A DNA stretch of 64,000 nucleotides from Kaistia dalseonensis (GTDB lineage: Bacteria; Pseudomonadota; Alphaproteobacteria; Rhizobiales; Kaistiaceae), in NCBI RefSeq assembly GCF_030814715.1, contig NZ_JAUSVO010000007.1, forward strand, positions 186,001 through 250,000, read 5' to 3'. Every line of letters begins with the position of its first letter. Within the stretch, counting starts at the first letter, position 1. Made by a program: the position numbers and the translations under genes. The notes under the pieces were generated by a model. It was not told where the DNA came from. It saw nothing but the letters and a program-made list of their open reading frames with translations, and did not search any database. This document shows, one piece after another, positions 17,057 through 25,395 of the stretch.

Positions 17057-18406
17057 TCAGGCGCGCAGCACCAGGCGGGCCTCGAAGCCGCCCGCGCGGC
17101 CTTCGGCGGGCGACAGCAGATCGAGCCTGCCGCCGGTCTGCGCCATGATCGTCTCGACGATGGCAAGGCCGAGGCCGGAGCCGGTATGGCCCGTCTCGCC
17201 GCGCGCAAAACGCCGCTTGAGCCCGGCCAGGACATCGGGCGGCACGACCGGCCCATTATTGATGACGCGAACCACGCCCTCGGGCTCGACCCTGATATCG
17301 ACGGGGCCATCGGCTTCGCCGTGATGGGCGGCATTGTCGATCAGGTTGCGGGCGGCGATGGCGAAGGCGTCCATGTCCATGCGGGCGAGCAGCCTCACGC
17401 CCGGCGGCTTCTGGTAATGGATGCGCGAGGGATCATCGAGCAGCTTGGCGCAATCGATGACGACGATGTCGAGCACCGGGATGAGGTCGACTTCCGTCTC
17501 GGTCTGGCCAACGCCCGCATCGGCGCGCGAAAGCTGCATCAGCTTTTCCGCGAGCTTCGAGAGGCGCTTGAGCGTCGCCTCGACATCGCGCGCGCGCCGG
17601 CGGTCCTTCGGGTCGTCGAGCTCGGCGATCATGCGCTGCGTCTGGGCGAGCGCGCCGGCGATCGGCGTGCGCAGCTCATGGGCGCTGTTGGCGGCAAAGG
17701 CACGCTCGGCATCGAGAGCGGCGCGCAGCCGCACGAGCAGATGGTCGACGGCCTCCGCGATCGGCCGCAATTCGCGCGGCTGGTCGGAAATGTCGAGTTC
17801 GGCCAGGTTGCGGCCGCCGCGCTTCGCAATATCGCCGCTGAGGCGGCGCACGGGCCTCATGGCGCTGCGCACCGTCAGCCAGATCGCGGCGATGTTGAAG
17901 GGGATCAGCGCGACGAGCGGCCAGAGCAGCGCCCTGATGCCGCTGGTTACGGCCTCGTCACGACCTTTCGTCGTCTCGGCGATGGTGATGGTGAGGCCCG
18001 TCGCCTCGTCCCGGTCCGTGAACAGACGATGATCGCCGACCGTGCTGAGGCCGAGCGCCGTGGTCTGGTCAAAGGGCAGGATCGGCGCGTCATGGGTGCG
18101 CAGGAGCACGCGGCCGGACGCGTCACGGAGCTGATAGCTCAGATATTCCGAGCGGCCGGCGGTGAAATGATGGATCGCGCGCGAATCGTCGCTCTCTCGG
18201 CCTTCGAGATCATCGGCGGCCAAAGGCAGCAGCCTGCGGCCGGTCTCCTGCAGCGCCCGGTCGAAGGCCTCGTTCAGCTCGTGATAGGACACGTAGATCG
18301 AGAACGATGCGGCCGCGCACCAGAGCACGGTCGTCCCGAGCGTCAGGCCCAGTATCAACCGCGCCGTGATCGAGGAACGGCCCCAGAGGCCGCGGAGTCC
18401 GCTCAC
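17057..18406 (-). CDS. Sensor histidine kinase (QseC/PmrB-like)
   Basis: A 449-aa inner-membrane kinase. Helix 1 is at about residues 15-40, a periplasmic domain of about 120 residues follows, helix 2 is near 165-185, then HAMP, the H-box NSAHELRTPI and an ATPase domain with N-box NLIDNAAHH and G-box TGSGLGLAIVE. Overlap of four bases with the response-regulator gene upstream shows one operon. The signal sensed is unknown. The divergent flavin electron-transfer operon across a regulatory repeat suggests a redox or envelope stimulus, which is inference. Confidence 0.93.
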   Translation of the reverse strand: MSGLRGLWGRSSITARLILGLTLGTTVLWCAAASFSIYVSYHELNEAFDRALQETGRRLLPLAADDLEGRESDDSRAIHHFTAGRSEYLSYQLRDASGRVLLRTHDAPILPFDQTTALGLSTVGDHRLFTDRDEATGLTITIAETTKGRDEAVTSGIRALLWPLVALIPFNIAAIWLTVRSAMRPVRRLSGDIAKRGGRNLAELDISDQPRELRPIAEAVDHLLVRLRAALDAERAFAANSAHELRTPIAGALAQTQRMIAELDDPKDRRRARDVEATLKRLSKLAEKLMQLSRADAGVGQTETEVDLIPVLDIVVIDCAKLLDDPSRIHYQKPPGVRLLARMDMDAFAIAARNLIDNAAHHGEADGPVDIRVEPEGVVRVINNGPVVPPDVLAGLKRRFARGETGHTGSGLGLAIVETIMAQTGGRLDLLSPAEGRAGGFEARLVLRA

Positions 18407-19059
18407 GTGCTCACCTTGTAACCGGCGCCGCGAACGGTCTTGATCGTGTCGCGGCCGAGCTTCTTTCTCAGCCGGCTGACATAGACCTCGACGGCGTTGC
18501 TGTCGATTTCCGCGCCGAATTCATAAAGCGAATCCTCGATTTCGGATTTGGCCACCATGGCGCCGGCCCGGCGGACGAGGCGTTCCAGCACCGCCCATTC
18601 GCGGGCGGTCAGGTCGACCTCGCGGCCATGGACGCTGACGAAGCGCCGGGCGAGGTCGAGTTCGAGATCGCCGAGCCGCAGCAGCGGATTGGGGTTGCCG
18701 CCATAGCGCCGCGCCACGGCGCGCGCCCGCGCCGAAAGCTCGCTCAGGTCGAACGGCTTGACGAGGTAGTCGTCGGCGCCGCTGTTCAGCCCCTCGATGC
18801 GCGAGGCGATCTGGTCCTGCGCCGTCAGGATGATGACGGGGACGGCCGAGCCGCGGCTGCGCAATTCGCGCAGGAAATCGATGCCTCGCCCATCCGGCAG
18901 GTTGAGATCGAGCAGGATGAGCTCGTAGTCGATCGTGGCCATGGCCTCGCGCGCGTCGTCGAGGCGCTTCAGCCAGTCGACGCCATAGCCGAGCGAGGCC
19001 ACATGCTCGCGCACGGCTTCACCGAGAACATAATCATCTTCGATCAACAGGACGCGCAT
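18403..19059 (-). CDS. OmpR/PhoB-family response regulator
   Basis: A 218-aa regulator. The receiver domain (1-115) has the acidic pair Asp8/Asp9, phospho-acceptor Asp51 (LILLDLNLPDG), Thr in VIILTAQD and Lys in DYLVKPFDLSEL. The C-terminal winged-helix domain (about 130-218) has DLTAREWAVLERLV and SNAVEVYVSRLRKKLG. It is the first gene of the operon with the kinase. It probably controls the divergent FMN-binding/ApbE/NqrB-like operon through the inverted repeat at 19094-19142, whose half-sites are spaced 11 bp as expected for tandem OmpR-family binding. Confidence 0.94.
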   Translation of the reverse strand: MRVLLIEDDYVLGEAVREHVASLGYGVDWLKRLDDAREAMATIDYELILLDLNLPDGRGIDFLRELRSRGSAVPVIILTAQDQIASRIEGLNSGADDYLVKPFDLSELSARARAVARRYGGNPNPLLRLGDLELDLARRFVSVHGREVDLTAREWAVLERLVRRAGAMVAKSEIEDSLYEFGAEIDSNAVEVYVSRLRKKLGRDTIKTVRGAGYKVST

Positions 19060-19093
19060 GACACCTCAGCCACCTCGACCTTACGCGAGAAAG

Positions 19094-19142
19094 CTGACGC
19101 GAGGCTGAACGAAATTCTGGGCCGCTTTCAGGCTGGCGTCAG
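19094..19142. promoter_or_regulatory. Candidate response-regulator binding region
   Basis: The divergent intergenic region holds a broken inverted repeat: CTGACGCgaggCTGAA (19094-19109) and TTCAGgctgGCGTCAG (19127-19142), twelve matching bases per arm. Each arm contains two half-sites exactly 11 bp apart (CTGA at 19094 and 19105; TCAG at 19128 and 19139). Direct half-sites with an 11-bp period are what OmpR/PhoB-type dimers bind. Confidence 0.6.
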
Positions 19143-19204
19143 TTTCGTGGCCTAGCCTCCCGACCATCGCAGGCTTGTTCCTGCCCGATTGCGAGAGGTG
19201 AGAC

Positions 19205-19675
19205 GTGCAATCCTTCCAACATTATGCGGCGACGGCCCTGCTGGCGGCCTCGGCGCTCTCCGGCGTGACGCCGGCCCAGGCAGCCCCCGCTGTTCCTGCA
19301 GACCAGACGGCGCCGGCGCCCGCATCCGGCGCGCCGATCGACATTTCCAGCAAGAGCGGTCCGTATCGCGACGGCAGCTTCACCGGCCCTGTCTATGACG
19401 CCTATTACGGCCTCGTGCAGGTCAAGGCGAATGTGCAGGGCGGGCGGATCGTATCGATCGACGTGCTGCAATATCCGTCCGACCGGCGGACCAGCCGCGC
19501 GATCAATTCGCAGGCGCTGCCGATGCTAGAGGACGAGGTCATCAGCGCGCAGAGCGGCAGCGTCGACATCGTCTCCGGCGCCACGCTGACCAGCACCGCC
19601 TATGTCCGCTCCCTGAGCAAGGCATTGGCGCAGGCGCGGTCGCAAGGCCGATCGCAAGCCCAGACGGGATCGTGA
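19205..19675 (+). CDS. Exported FMN-binding domain protein (covalently flavinylated)
   Basis: A 156-aa secreted protein: signal peptide ending VTPAQA, a Pro/Ala linker (27-45), and an FMN-binding domain like that of NqrC/RnfG. The flavinylation motif DIVSGAT (121-127) matches the Dxx(S/T)GAT consensus exactly, so Thr127 should carry FMN through a phosphodiester bond made by ApbE. The next gene encodes ApbE, five bases downstream. The start is GTG 19205 behind GAGAGG. Role: extracytosolic one-electron carrier fed by the membrane NqrB/RnfD-like reductase of the same operon. Confidence 0.9.
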   Translation: MQSFQHYAATALLAASALSGVTPAQAAPAVPADQTAPAPASGAPIDISSKSGPYRDGSFTGPVYDAYYGLVQVKANVQGGRIVSIDVLQYPSDRRTSRAINSQALPMLEDEVISAQSGSVDIVSGATLTSTAYVRSLSKALAQARSQGRSQAQTGS

Positions 19676-19679
19676 GGGC

Positions 19680-20426
19680 ATGCGCGACACGCGGATCCTG
19701 ATGGGCATGCCGATCACGGTCGAGATCGTCGATGCGGCGAAAGCAGAGCGGCTGATCGAGGCGGTCTACGCCTATTTCGCGGCCGTCGATGCGCGCTTCA
19801 GCACGTTCAAGCCCGATAGCGAGATCAGCGCGATCAATCAGGGACGTGTCGCGCCGGCCGATCTCAGCGCCGAGATGCGCGAGGTGCTGGCGATCGCCGC
19901 CCGCACGAAGCGCGAGACGCGCGGCTATTTCGAGATCCAGCGGCCGGACGGATCACTCGATCCGTCCGGCATCGTCAAGGGCTGGGCGATCCGCAATGCC
20001 GCCGATCTGCTCCGCCGCGAGGGTGTCGCCAATTTCTTCGTCGATGCCGGCGGCGACATCCAGTCGTCCGGCGTCAATGCCGAGGGAAAGCCCTGGAAGA
20101 TCGGGATTCGCAGCCCGTTCAACGACCAGGAGATCATCAAGATCGTGCACCCCGGCGGACACGGCATCGCGACCTCGGGGACTTATGTGCGCAACCAGCA
20201 CATCTACAATCCCCATGCGCCCGACCGGGAGATCGATGACATCGTCAGCCTGACGGTCATCGGCTCCGATGTTCTCGAAGCCGATCGCTTCGCCACCGCC
20301 GCCTTTGCCATGGGCCGGGCCGGCATCCATTTCCTCGAGGCGCAGCCGGACCTCGAGGGCTATCTCGTCGACGCCCGGGGCGTCGCGACGCAGACCACCG
20401 GCTTCAAGGCTTTCATATCGCCATGA
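19680..20426 (+). CDS. apbE: FAD:protein FMN transferase
   Basis: A 248-aa ApbE protein. Typical segments are MGMPITVEI at the N-terminus, DARFSTFKPDSEISAIN, the DPSGIVKGWAI motif, the FVDAGGDIQSSG metal/FAD loop, and GIATSGTYVRN near the magnesium site. It has no visible signal peptide, which is unusual: many ApbE proteins are lipoproteins that act in the periplasm, and the shortened N-terminus here (it begins directly at the first strand) suggests cytosolic action before export or an unrecognised export route. It attaches FMN to Thr127 of the upstream gene's product. Confidence 0.92.
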   Translation: MRDTRILMGMPITVEIVDAAKAERLIEAVYAYFAAVDARFSTFKPDSEISAINQGRVAPADLSAEMREVLAIAARTKRETRGYFEIQRPDGSLDPSGIVKGWAIRNAADLLRREGVANFFVDAGGDIQSSGVNAEGKPWKIGIRSPFNDQEIIKIVHPGGHGIATSGTYVRNQHIYNPHAPDREIDDIVSLTVIGSDVLEADRFATAAFAMGRAGIHFLEAQPDLEGYLVDARGVATQTTGFKAFISP

Positions 20427-21940
20427 ACACGATCGTCGACCGCTTCCTCAATCACGTCACCATGTACCGGCTGGTGCTCTTCTACGTCGCCGGCCTGCTG
20501 GCCGTCTCGTTCGGGCTCGGCTTCTTCAAGCTCGTCCCGCACGACCCGACTGCGCTCGCCTTCTCCGGGGTGGTGATCCTCGCCGTCTGCTGGCTGACGA
20601 ACCGGCTGTTCGCGATCCTCTTTCGCGTGCCGGTCAATACGGAATCGATCTACATCACGGCGCTGATCCTCGCGCTGATCATGCCCCCGGTCACAGCCTC
20701 CAATCTCGTCGGCGTAGCGGGCCTGGCGGTCGCCTCCGTCGTGGCCATCGCCTCGAAGTTCCTGCTCGCGATCGGCCGCAAGCACATCTTCAATCCGGTT
20801 GCGATCGGCGTCTTCGCCTCGGCCATGCTGCTCGACCAGCCGGCGACATGGTGGGTCGGCGGCAACATGACCCTGCTGCCCTTCGTGCTGGTCGGCGGGC
20901 TGCTGGTCGTGCGCAAGGTGCAGCGCTTCGACATGATCGGCGTCTATATCCTCGCCAATCTGGTCGCGACGCTCGCCACCACGACGCCGGAGATGTATGG
21001 CGAGGCGCTTTCCGAGGCGCTGATCTACTCGCCGCTGTTTTTCGCCGGCTTCGCCATGCTGACCGAGCCGCTGACCGCGCCGCACGCGAAGATCCCGCGC
21101 CTGATCTATGGCGCGCTGGTCGGCGCGCTTTCATCGCCCAACGTCCATATCGGCTCGTTCTATCTCTCGCCCGAAGTCGCCTTCCTGGTCGGCAATCTCT
21201 TCGCCTACGCCGTCAGCCCGAAGGGCCGTTTCAAGCTGACGCTGCTCAGGATCGAGAAGATGGCCTCGGGTTGCTATGATTTCGTCTTCGCCACCGAGAA
21301 GAAGCTCGCCTTCAAGGCCGGCCAGTATCTCGACTGGACGCTGCATGTCCGCCACCCGGACGATCGCGGCAACCGGCGGCCCTTCACCATCGCCTCGGCG
21401 CCGACCGAGGGGGAAGTGCGGCTCGGCGTGAAGTTCTATCCCGGCCCGAGCGCCTTCAAGCGCACGCTCTCGGCGATGAAGCCCGGCGATGTCATCTATG
21501 GCTCGCAGATCGCCGGTTCGTTCACGCTGCCCCGGAACGAGACCGAAAAGCTCGCCTTCATTGCCGGCGGCATCGGAGTCACCCCGTTCCGCAGCATGGT
21601 GCAGGACATGATCGACCGGAAGGATCGGCGACCGGCCATACTGCTCTACGGCAACAACCGGCTCGACGAGATCGCCTATGCCGACATATTCGACCGCGCC
21701 GAGCGCGAACTGGGTCTCAGGACCGTCTACGCCGTGGCCGAGCCTCATGCGGCTGGATCGAACCTGCACCAGGGCCTTATCGACGAGGCACTGATCCAGC
21801 GCGAGATACCCGATTTCCGCGACCGCACGTTCTACATCTCCGGGCCGCGGGCGATGGTCGTGCGCTTCCAGCGCGTGTTGAAGCATCTGGGCGTCGCCCG
21901 CTCGCGCATCCATGTCGATTTCTTTCCCGGCTTCGCATGA
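20423..21940 (+). CDS. NqrB/RnfD-like membrane domain fused to ferredoxin-NADP reductase domain
   Basis: A 505-aa fusion. Residues about 1-265 form roughly eight membrane helices resembling RnfD/NqrB (RKHIFNPVAIGVFASAMLL is typical). Residues about 270-505 form a flavoprotein reductase domain with RPFTIASAP (FAD), GGIGVTPFRSM (NAD(P)H) and FYISGPRAMV. There is no 2Fe-2S ferredoxin domain. It would take electrons from cytosolic NAD(P)H and pass them across the membrane to the FMN-binding protein. It overlaps apbE by four bases (ATGA). Such fusions occur in the extracytosolic flavin electron-transfer systems associated with ApbE. Confidence 0.9.
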   Translation: MNTIVDRFLNHVTMYRLVLFYVAGLLAVSFGLGFFKLVPHDPTALAFSGVVILAVCWLTNRLFAILFRVPVNTESIYITALILALIMPPVTASNLVGVAGLAVASVVAIASKFLLAIGRKHIFNPVAIGVFASAMLLDQPATWWVGGNMTLLPFVLVGGLLVVRKVQRFDMIGVYILANLVATLATTTPEMYGEALSEALIYSPLFFAGFAMLTEPLTAPHAKIPRLIYGALVGALSSPNVHIGSFYLSPEVAFLVGNLFAYAVSPKGRFKLTLLRIEKMASGCYDFVFATEKKLAFKAGQYLDWTLHVRHPDDRGNRRPFTIASAPTEGEVRLGVKFYPGPSAFKRTLSAMKPGDVIYGSQIAGSFTLPRNETEKLAFIAGGIGVTPFRSMVQDMIDRKDRRPAILLYGNNRLDEIAYADIFDRAERELGLRTVYAVAEPHAAGSNLHQGLIDEALIQREIPDFRDRTFYISGPRAMVVRFQRVLKHLGVARSRIHVDFFPGFA

Positions 21941-22089
21941 CGTCGCCGGTCGATGATGCGGCGCTGCGAGACGTCACGGTCCGGCCGGCGAGATCTGCCG
22001 CATCACGCATCCCCGGATCGGGCGGGGCACGTCCGATCCACCGAGGCCGTCAATCCCGGCGGCTTCTTGCCAGAAAAGGTGAGACATGA
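21937..22089 (+). CDS. Possible 50-aa coupling ORF
   Basis: A 50-codon frame starts in an ATGA overlap with the upstream reductase gene and ends in an ATGA overlap with the cytochrome b561 gene, filling the gap exactly. The product is basic and Arg/Ser-rich (begins MTSPVDDAALRDVTV, ends RRLLARKGET), with no recognisable domain. The tidy overlaps favour translation and coupling. The composition resembles a shadow frame, so it may be only a coupling device or chance. Confidence 0.25.
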   Translation: MTSPVDDAALRDVTVRPARSAASRIPGSGGARPIHRGRQSRRLLARKGET

Positions 22090-22586
22090 CTGAAAAGCCC
22101 GCCACAGGCTATTCGCCGCTGCAGATATCGCTCCATTGGGCCATCGCGCTCCTGGTGCTGTTCCAGCTTCTCTTCGGCGAGAGCATGACGACGGTCGTCG
22201 ATGCGGCCGAGGAAGGAACGAGCGTTTCCGCGACCGACCAGTTCCTGGCCAATTCGCATTATTGGGTCGGCCTGTCGATCCTCGCCCTCGTCGCCCTGCG
22301 CATCGTCGTGCGGCTCTGGCAAGGCGCGCCGCCCGCGGCCTCGGAGGGGCCGTCCTGGATGGAAGTCGCGGCGAAGATCAGCCATTGGCTGTTCTATGCG
22401 CTCCTCGTGGCGGTTCCGGTCACCGGCCTGCTCGCGATCTATGTGTCGGACTCTTTCGGCGACATTCACGCCCTCGGCAAGCCCGCCTTCATTGTCCTGA
22501 TCGCGATCCACGCGCTGGCGGCGCTGTTCCACCAGTTCTGGATCAAGGACGGCACGCTGCGGCGCATGCTGGTTCCCTCGCGTTGA
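22086..22586 (+). CDS. Cytochrome b561-family membrane protein
   Basis: A 166-aa protein with four membrane helices and the haem-ligand histidines of the bacterial cytochrome b561 family: His17 (SLHWAIALLV), a second in NSHYWVGLS, one in ISHWLFYALL and one in IHALAALFHQFW. It binds two b haems and shuttles electrons between quinones or other donors and periplasmic partners. Position as last gene of the FMN-binding/ApbE/NqrB-FNR operon suggests it links the flavin carrier to the quinone pool, or protects against reactive oxygen. That link is inference. Confidence 0.9.
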   Translation: MTEKPATGYSPLQISLHWAIALLVLFQLLFGESMTTVVDAAEEGTSVSATDQFLANSHYWVGLSILALVALRIVVRLWQGAPPAASEGPSWMEVAAKISHWLFYALLVAVPVTGLLAIYVSDSFGDIHALGKPAFIVLIAIHALAALFHQFWIKDGTLRRMLVPSR

Positions 22587-22624
22587 ACGATCGGGCGCCG
22601 CTTTGATCCCGGCGGCGCCCGGCC

Positions 22625-23644
22625 TCAGCTGTCCAGCAAGGCCGCGATGTGACGGTTGGTGAAGTCGGCATCGGCCTGCGATGAAATGCCGTCGCCCGCA
22701 ATGTGGCCCCAGACCGAAGGAATGGGGACACAGCGGGCGTCGCGCATATGCGCGATCTCATATTCATTGTCGGCGACCGGGAAATAGAGATCGGTCGTGC
22801 CCGGCATGATCAACGCCTTTGCCTCGATCGCGCCGAGCGCCCGCTCGAAATCGCCGCCATAGCTTTCATTGGCGCTGATGTCGGCGCGTTGCCAGGTCCG
22901 GACCATGGTGAGCAGGTCGTTCGGATCCTTCGGCTGATAGAACATGTCCCAGAACTGTTCGAGGCAATCGTCGAGCGAAGCGAAGCCCAGAACGCTCTGG
23001 TCGAGCCGATCGCGATAGAAGGCCTGTGACAGGGCCCAGCCGGCGAAGATGCGGCCGAAGGCCTTCAGGCCCTGCATCGGCGTGGCGACACAGTCACCAT
23101 TGTTCCATGCGCCATCGGCTGTCAGCGCCGCGGGAAGGCTGGAGAGAAATACATAATTGTGGCGCGAGCAGCGCGCCGCGCCGCAGATCGCCGCCATACG
23201 CGCGACCTTGTCGGGGAAGCGCGCGGCCCATTCGAAGGCCTGCAGCGCGCCCATCGAGAAGCCGATGACCAGTTGCAGGCGATCGACCGCGAAGCGCTCC
23301 GTGACGAGGCGATGCTGCGCGCGGACATTGTCGGCGACCGTTACCTCGGGAAAACGCGGCCCGTCGAAAGGGGCGGGCGTGTTGCTCGGCGAGGAGGACT
23401 CGCCATTGCCGATCAGCGCTACCGTGACGATGAAATAGCGGCGTGGGTCGAGCGCAAGCTCTTCGCCGATCCGCGCCTCATTATGCATCAGCAGGCCACC
23501 AAACGCGGTTGGATAGAGGACGACGTTGTCCTTCTCGGGGGAGAGCGTGCCGAATGTCTTGTAAGCGAGCCGCGCGCCGGTCAGCACGACGCCGCTCTCG
23601 AGGGTGAAATCGCCGAGTTCAAAGGTCGCAATGTCGGAATTCAT
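22625..23644 (-). CDS. Homoserine O-acetyltransferase-like alpha/beta hydrolase
   Basis: A 339-aa member of the MetX-like alpha/beta-hydrolase family. The N-terminal LESGVVLTGARLAYKTFG strand and the nucleophile elbow LVIGFSMGALQAFEWAARFP are typical, and later PGTTDLYFPVADNEYE and WGHIAGDG give the likely Asp and His. The pattern differs from true MetX proteins, which have GGSMGG at the elbow, so homoserine acetylation is doubtful and a related acyltransferase or hydrolase is more likely. It stands alone. I found no SAM-II riboswitch in its leader, which argues further against a methionine role. Confidence 0.8.
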   Translation of the reverse strand: MNSDIATFELGDFTLESGVVLTGARLAYKTFGTLSPEKDNVVLYPTAFGGLLMHNEARIGEELALDPRRYFIVTVALIGNGESSSPSNTPAPFDGPRFPEVTVADNVRAQHRLVTERFAVDRLQLVIGFSMGALQAFEWAARFPDKVARMAAICGAARCSRHNYVFLSSLPAALTADGAWNNGDCVATPMQGLKAFGRIFAGWALSQAFYRDRLDQSVLGFASLDDCLEQFWDMFYQPKDPNDLLTMVRTWQRADISANESYGGDFERALGAIEAKALIMPGTTDLYFPVADNEYEIAHMRDARCVPIPSVWGHIAGDGISSQADADFTNRHIAALLDS

Positions 23645-23851
23645 GCCGTCCGCCGCCCGCTTCGCCCGACACGGAATCGCGTGGGCGCAGCGAGCCTAGA
23701 ACATTTTCCGGCGACATGGACCGTCGTCCGCGCCAGCGCCTTGCGTCGGGATCGATGCACAAGAGAGACTTATCGAGCCGATGCCGGGATCTGGTTGATC
23801 AGGCGGATTCGATCGGCGCACCCAAGCCGCTTCGGTCGAGCCAAGCGTCGC

Positions 23852-24019
23852 TCAGGCGAGGATCTGGGTCCGGCCGTCTGTATCCGGAGTGAAGGACACG
23901 GCCCCGGCCTTGTCATCCATTGTCGGCGCCGGCTCCGGCCGGGCGCGGAGGCGCGGGCGATCGGGCAGCGGCGGGCGCTGCGGTCCCGGTGTCGGCAGTC
24001 CGTCGTGCCATGTCTGCAT
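23852..24019 (-). CDS. Possible small Pro/Arg-rich protein (55 aa)
   Basis: A 55-codon frame with a strong ribosome-binding site (GGGAGGGG four to five bases before ATG 24019). It reads MQTWHDGLPTPGPQRPPLPD at the start and ends FTPDTDGRTQILA. The middle is Pro/Arg-rich and probably disordered. It lies downstream of the aldo/keto-reductase terminator on the same strand. No family recognised. The ribosome-binding site is the only real support. The rest of the 500-bp gap around it holds nothing recognisable. Confidence 0.4.
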   Translation of the reverse strand: MQTWHDGLPTPGPQRPPLPDRPRLRARPEPAPTMDDKAGAVSFTPDTDGRTQILA

Positions 24020-24118
24020 GATCCCCTCCCATCACTGGCCTCACGCAACAATAACGCCTGAAATTTTTCGTTCCACCGTTATCGGCACACGATTTGGTGA
24101 GGGGCCGAAAAGATGGCT

Positions 24119-24137
24119 GGCCCGGGATCACCGGGCC
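24119..24137 (-). terminator. Likely terminator of the aldo/keto reductase gene
   Basis: A GC-rich hairpin GGCCCGG-GATCA-CCGGGCC lies 11 bp past the stop codon at 24149. On the minus strand it is followed by a weak T-run (CATCTTTTCGG). Confidence 0.5.
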
Positions 24138-24148
24138 GGCCTGTCGCA

Positions 24149-25198
24149 TCAGAGATAGGGCGCGAGAAAGACCAGATCGGCCTTGCTCAGGCGTTCCGAG
24201 GCGGTCGCCGCCTGGTGCCAGTAGGGGTAGAGCAGCGGCAGTTCGCTGACCTTGTCGAGGCGGGCGCGTTCATCCTCGGTCAGCTTGACGTCGACTGATT
24301 TCAGATTGTCCGCAAGCTGCGCATCGGTGCGCGCGCCGATGATGAGCGATGTGACGCCGGGCCGGCCGAGCAGCCAGGCGAGCGCGATCTGCGCGCCCGA
24401 AACGCCATGCGCCTCGGCGATCTCCACCACGACATCGACGATATCGTAGAGCTTGCCCTCATCGCGGACCGGTGGCTCCTGCCAGGCGGTCAGACGGCGC
24501 GAGCCTTCCGGGCCGTCCTTGCCGCGGCGGTACTTGCCGGAGAGCAGGCCGCCGGCGAGCGGGCTCCAGATCAGCGTGCCGAGGCCCTGGTCGACTGTGA
24601 TCGGCAGCAGCTCATATTCCGCCTCGCGCGCCTGCAGGGTGTAGTGGATCTGCTGGCTGACATAGCGCTGGTAATTGTGCTGGTCGGCGGCGGCGAGCGC
24701 CTTCATCAGGTGCCAGCCGGAATAGTTTGACGCGCCGACATAGCGGACCTTGCCGGAGCGTACGAGCGAATCGAGCGCCTCCATCGTCTCCTCCAGCGGC
24801 GTCTGGCCGTCCCACTGGTGCAGCTGATAGAGGTCCACATAATCCGTGCGCAGCCTGCGCAGGCTCTTTTCGAGCTCGGCGATGATATGGAGGCGCGAGG
24901 CGCCGCCATCATTCGGACCGTTACCGATCCGCATCCGGCATTTGGTCGCGAGCAGGACCTGGTCGCGCGGAACCGGCAGCGCTTCGCCGATGATCTCCTC
25001 CGAGGCGCCGTCCGAATAGACGTTGGCCGTGTCGATCAGGTTGATGCCGGCATCGATCGCCATCGCCATCTGACGACGCGCACCGGCGGCGTCGGTATTG
25101 CCGACATTGGCGAAGGGACCCTTGCCGCCGAATGTCATGGTGCCGAGGCTGAGCGTCGAAACGCGAAGGCCGGAACGGCCAAGCTGGCGATATTCCAT
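24149..25198 (-). CDS. Aldo/keto reductase
   Basis: A 349-aa TIM-barrel oxidoreductase. The N-terminus MEYRQLGRSGLRVSTLSLGTMTFGG and the tetrad are visible: Asp and Tyr in LIDTANVYSDGASE, Lys in LLATKCR, and His in YQLHQWDG. The NADPH site is in LIIGARTDAQLADNL. It belongs to the large YghZ/tyrosine-auxotrophy-protein-like group of NADPH-dependent aldehyde reductases; the natural substrate is unknown. ATG 25198 is seven bases after GGGAG. ATG 25201 just before it is possible. The open frame to 25354 upstream is not family-like. Confidence 0.92.
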   Translation of the reverse strand: MEYRQLGRSGLRVSTLSLGTMTFGGKGPFANVGNTDAAGARRQMAMAIDAGINLIDTANVYSDGASEEIIGEALPVPRDQVLLATKCRMRIGNGPNDGGASRLHIIAELEKSLRRLRTDYVDLYQLHQWDGQTPLEETMEALDSLVRSGKVRYVGASNYSGWHLMKALAAADQHNYQRYVSQQIHYTLQAREAEYELLPITVDQGLGTLIWSPLAGGLLSGKYRRGKDGPEGSRRLTAWQEPPVRDEGKLYDIVDVVVEIAEAHGVSGAQIALAWLLGRPGVTSLIIGARTDAQLADNLKSVDVKLTEDERARLDKVSELPLLYPYWHQAATASERLSKADLVFLAPYL

Positions 25199-25395
25199 CA
25201 TGTCTCTCCCTGGGATTCCGAACGCCTTCGACGAAGCGCGGCGTAATGGCAGCAGTGCTGTGCGGGGCCAACAGATTATCACGCCAGTCGCGGAAGGGGA
25301 GTCGCTCATGCGGACTTGACGCAACGTCATTGCTCGGCGAGCATGGGTTCGCAACTCTTGGTGGCGGCGCGGGGGCGATCCGGCATGGGCGAGGC

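Noticed and set aside
23645-23800. SAM-II riboswitch before the MetX-like gene
   Set aside because: The leader has no match to the conserved SAM-II core or pseudoknot pattern.
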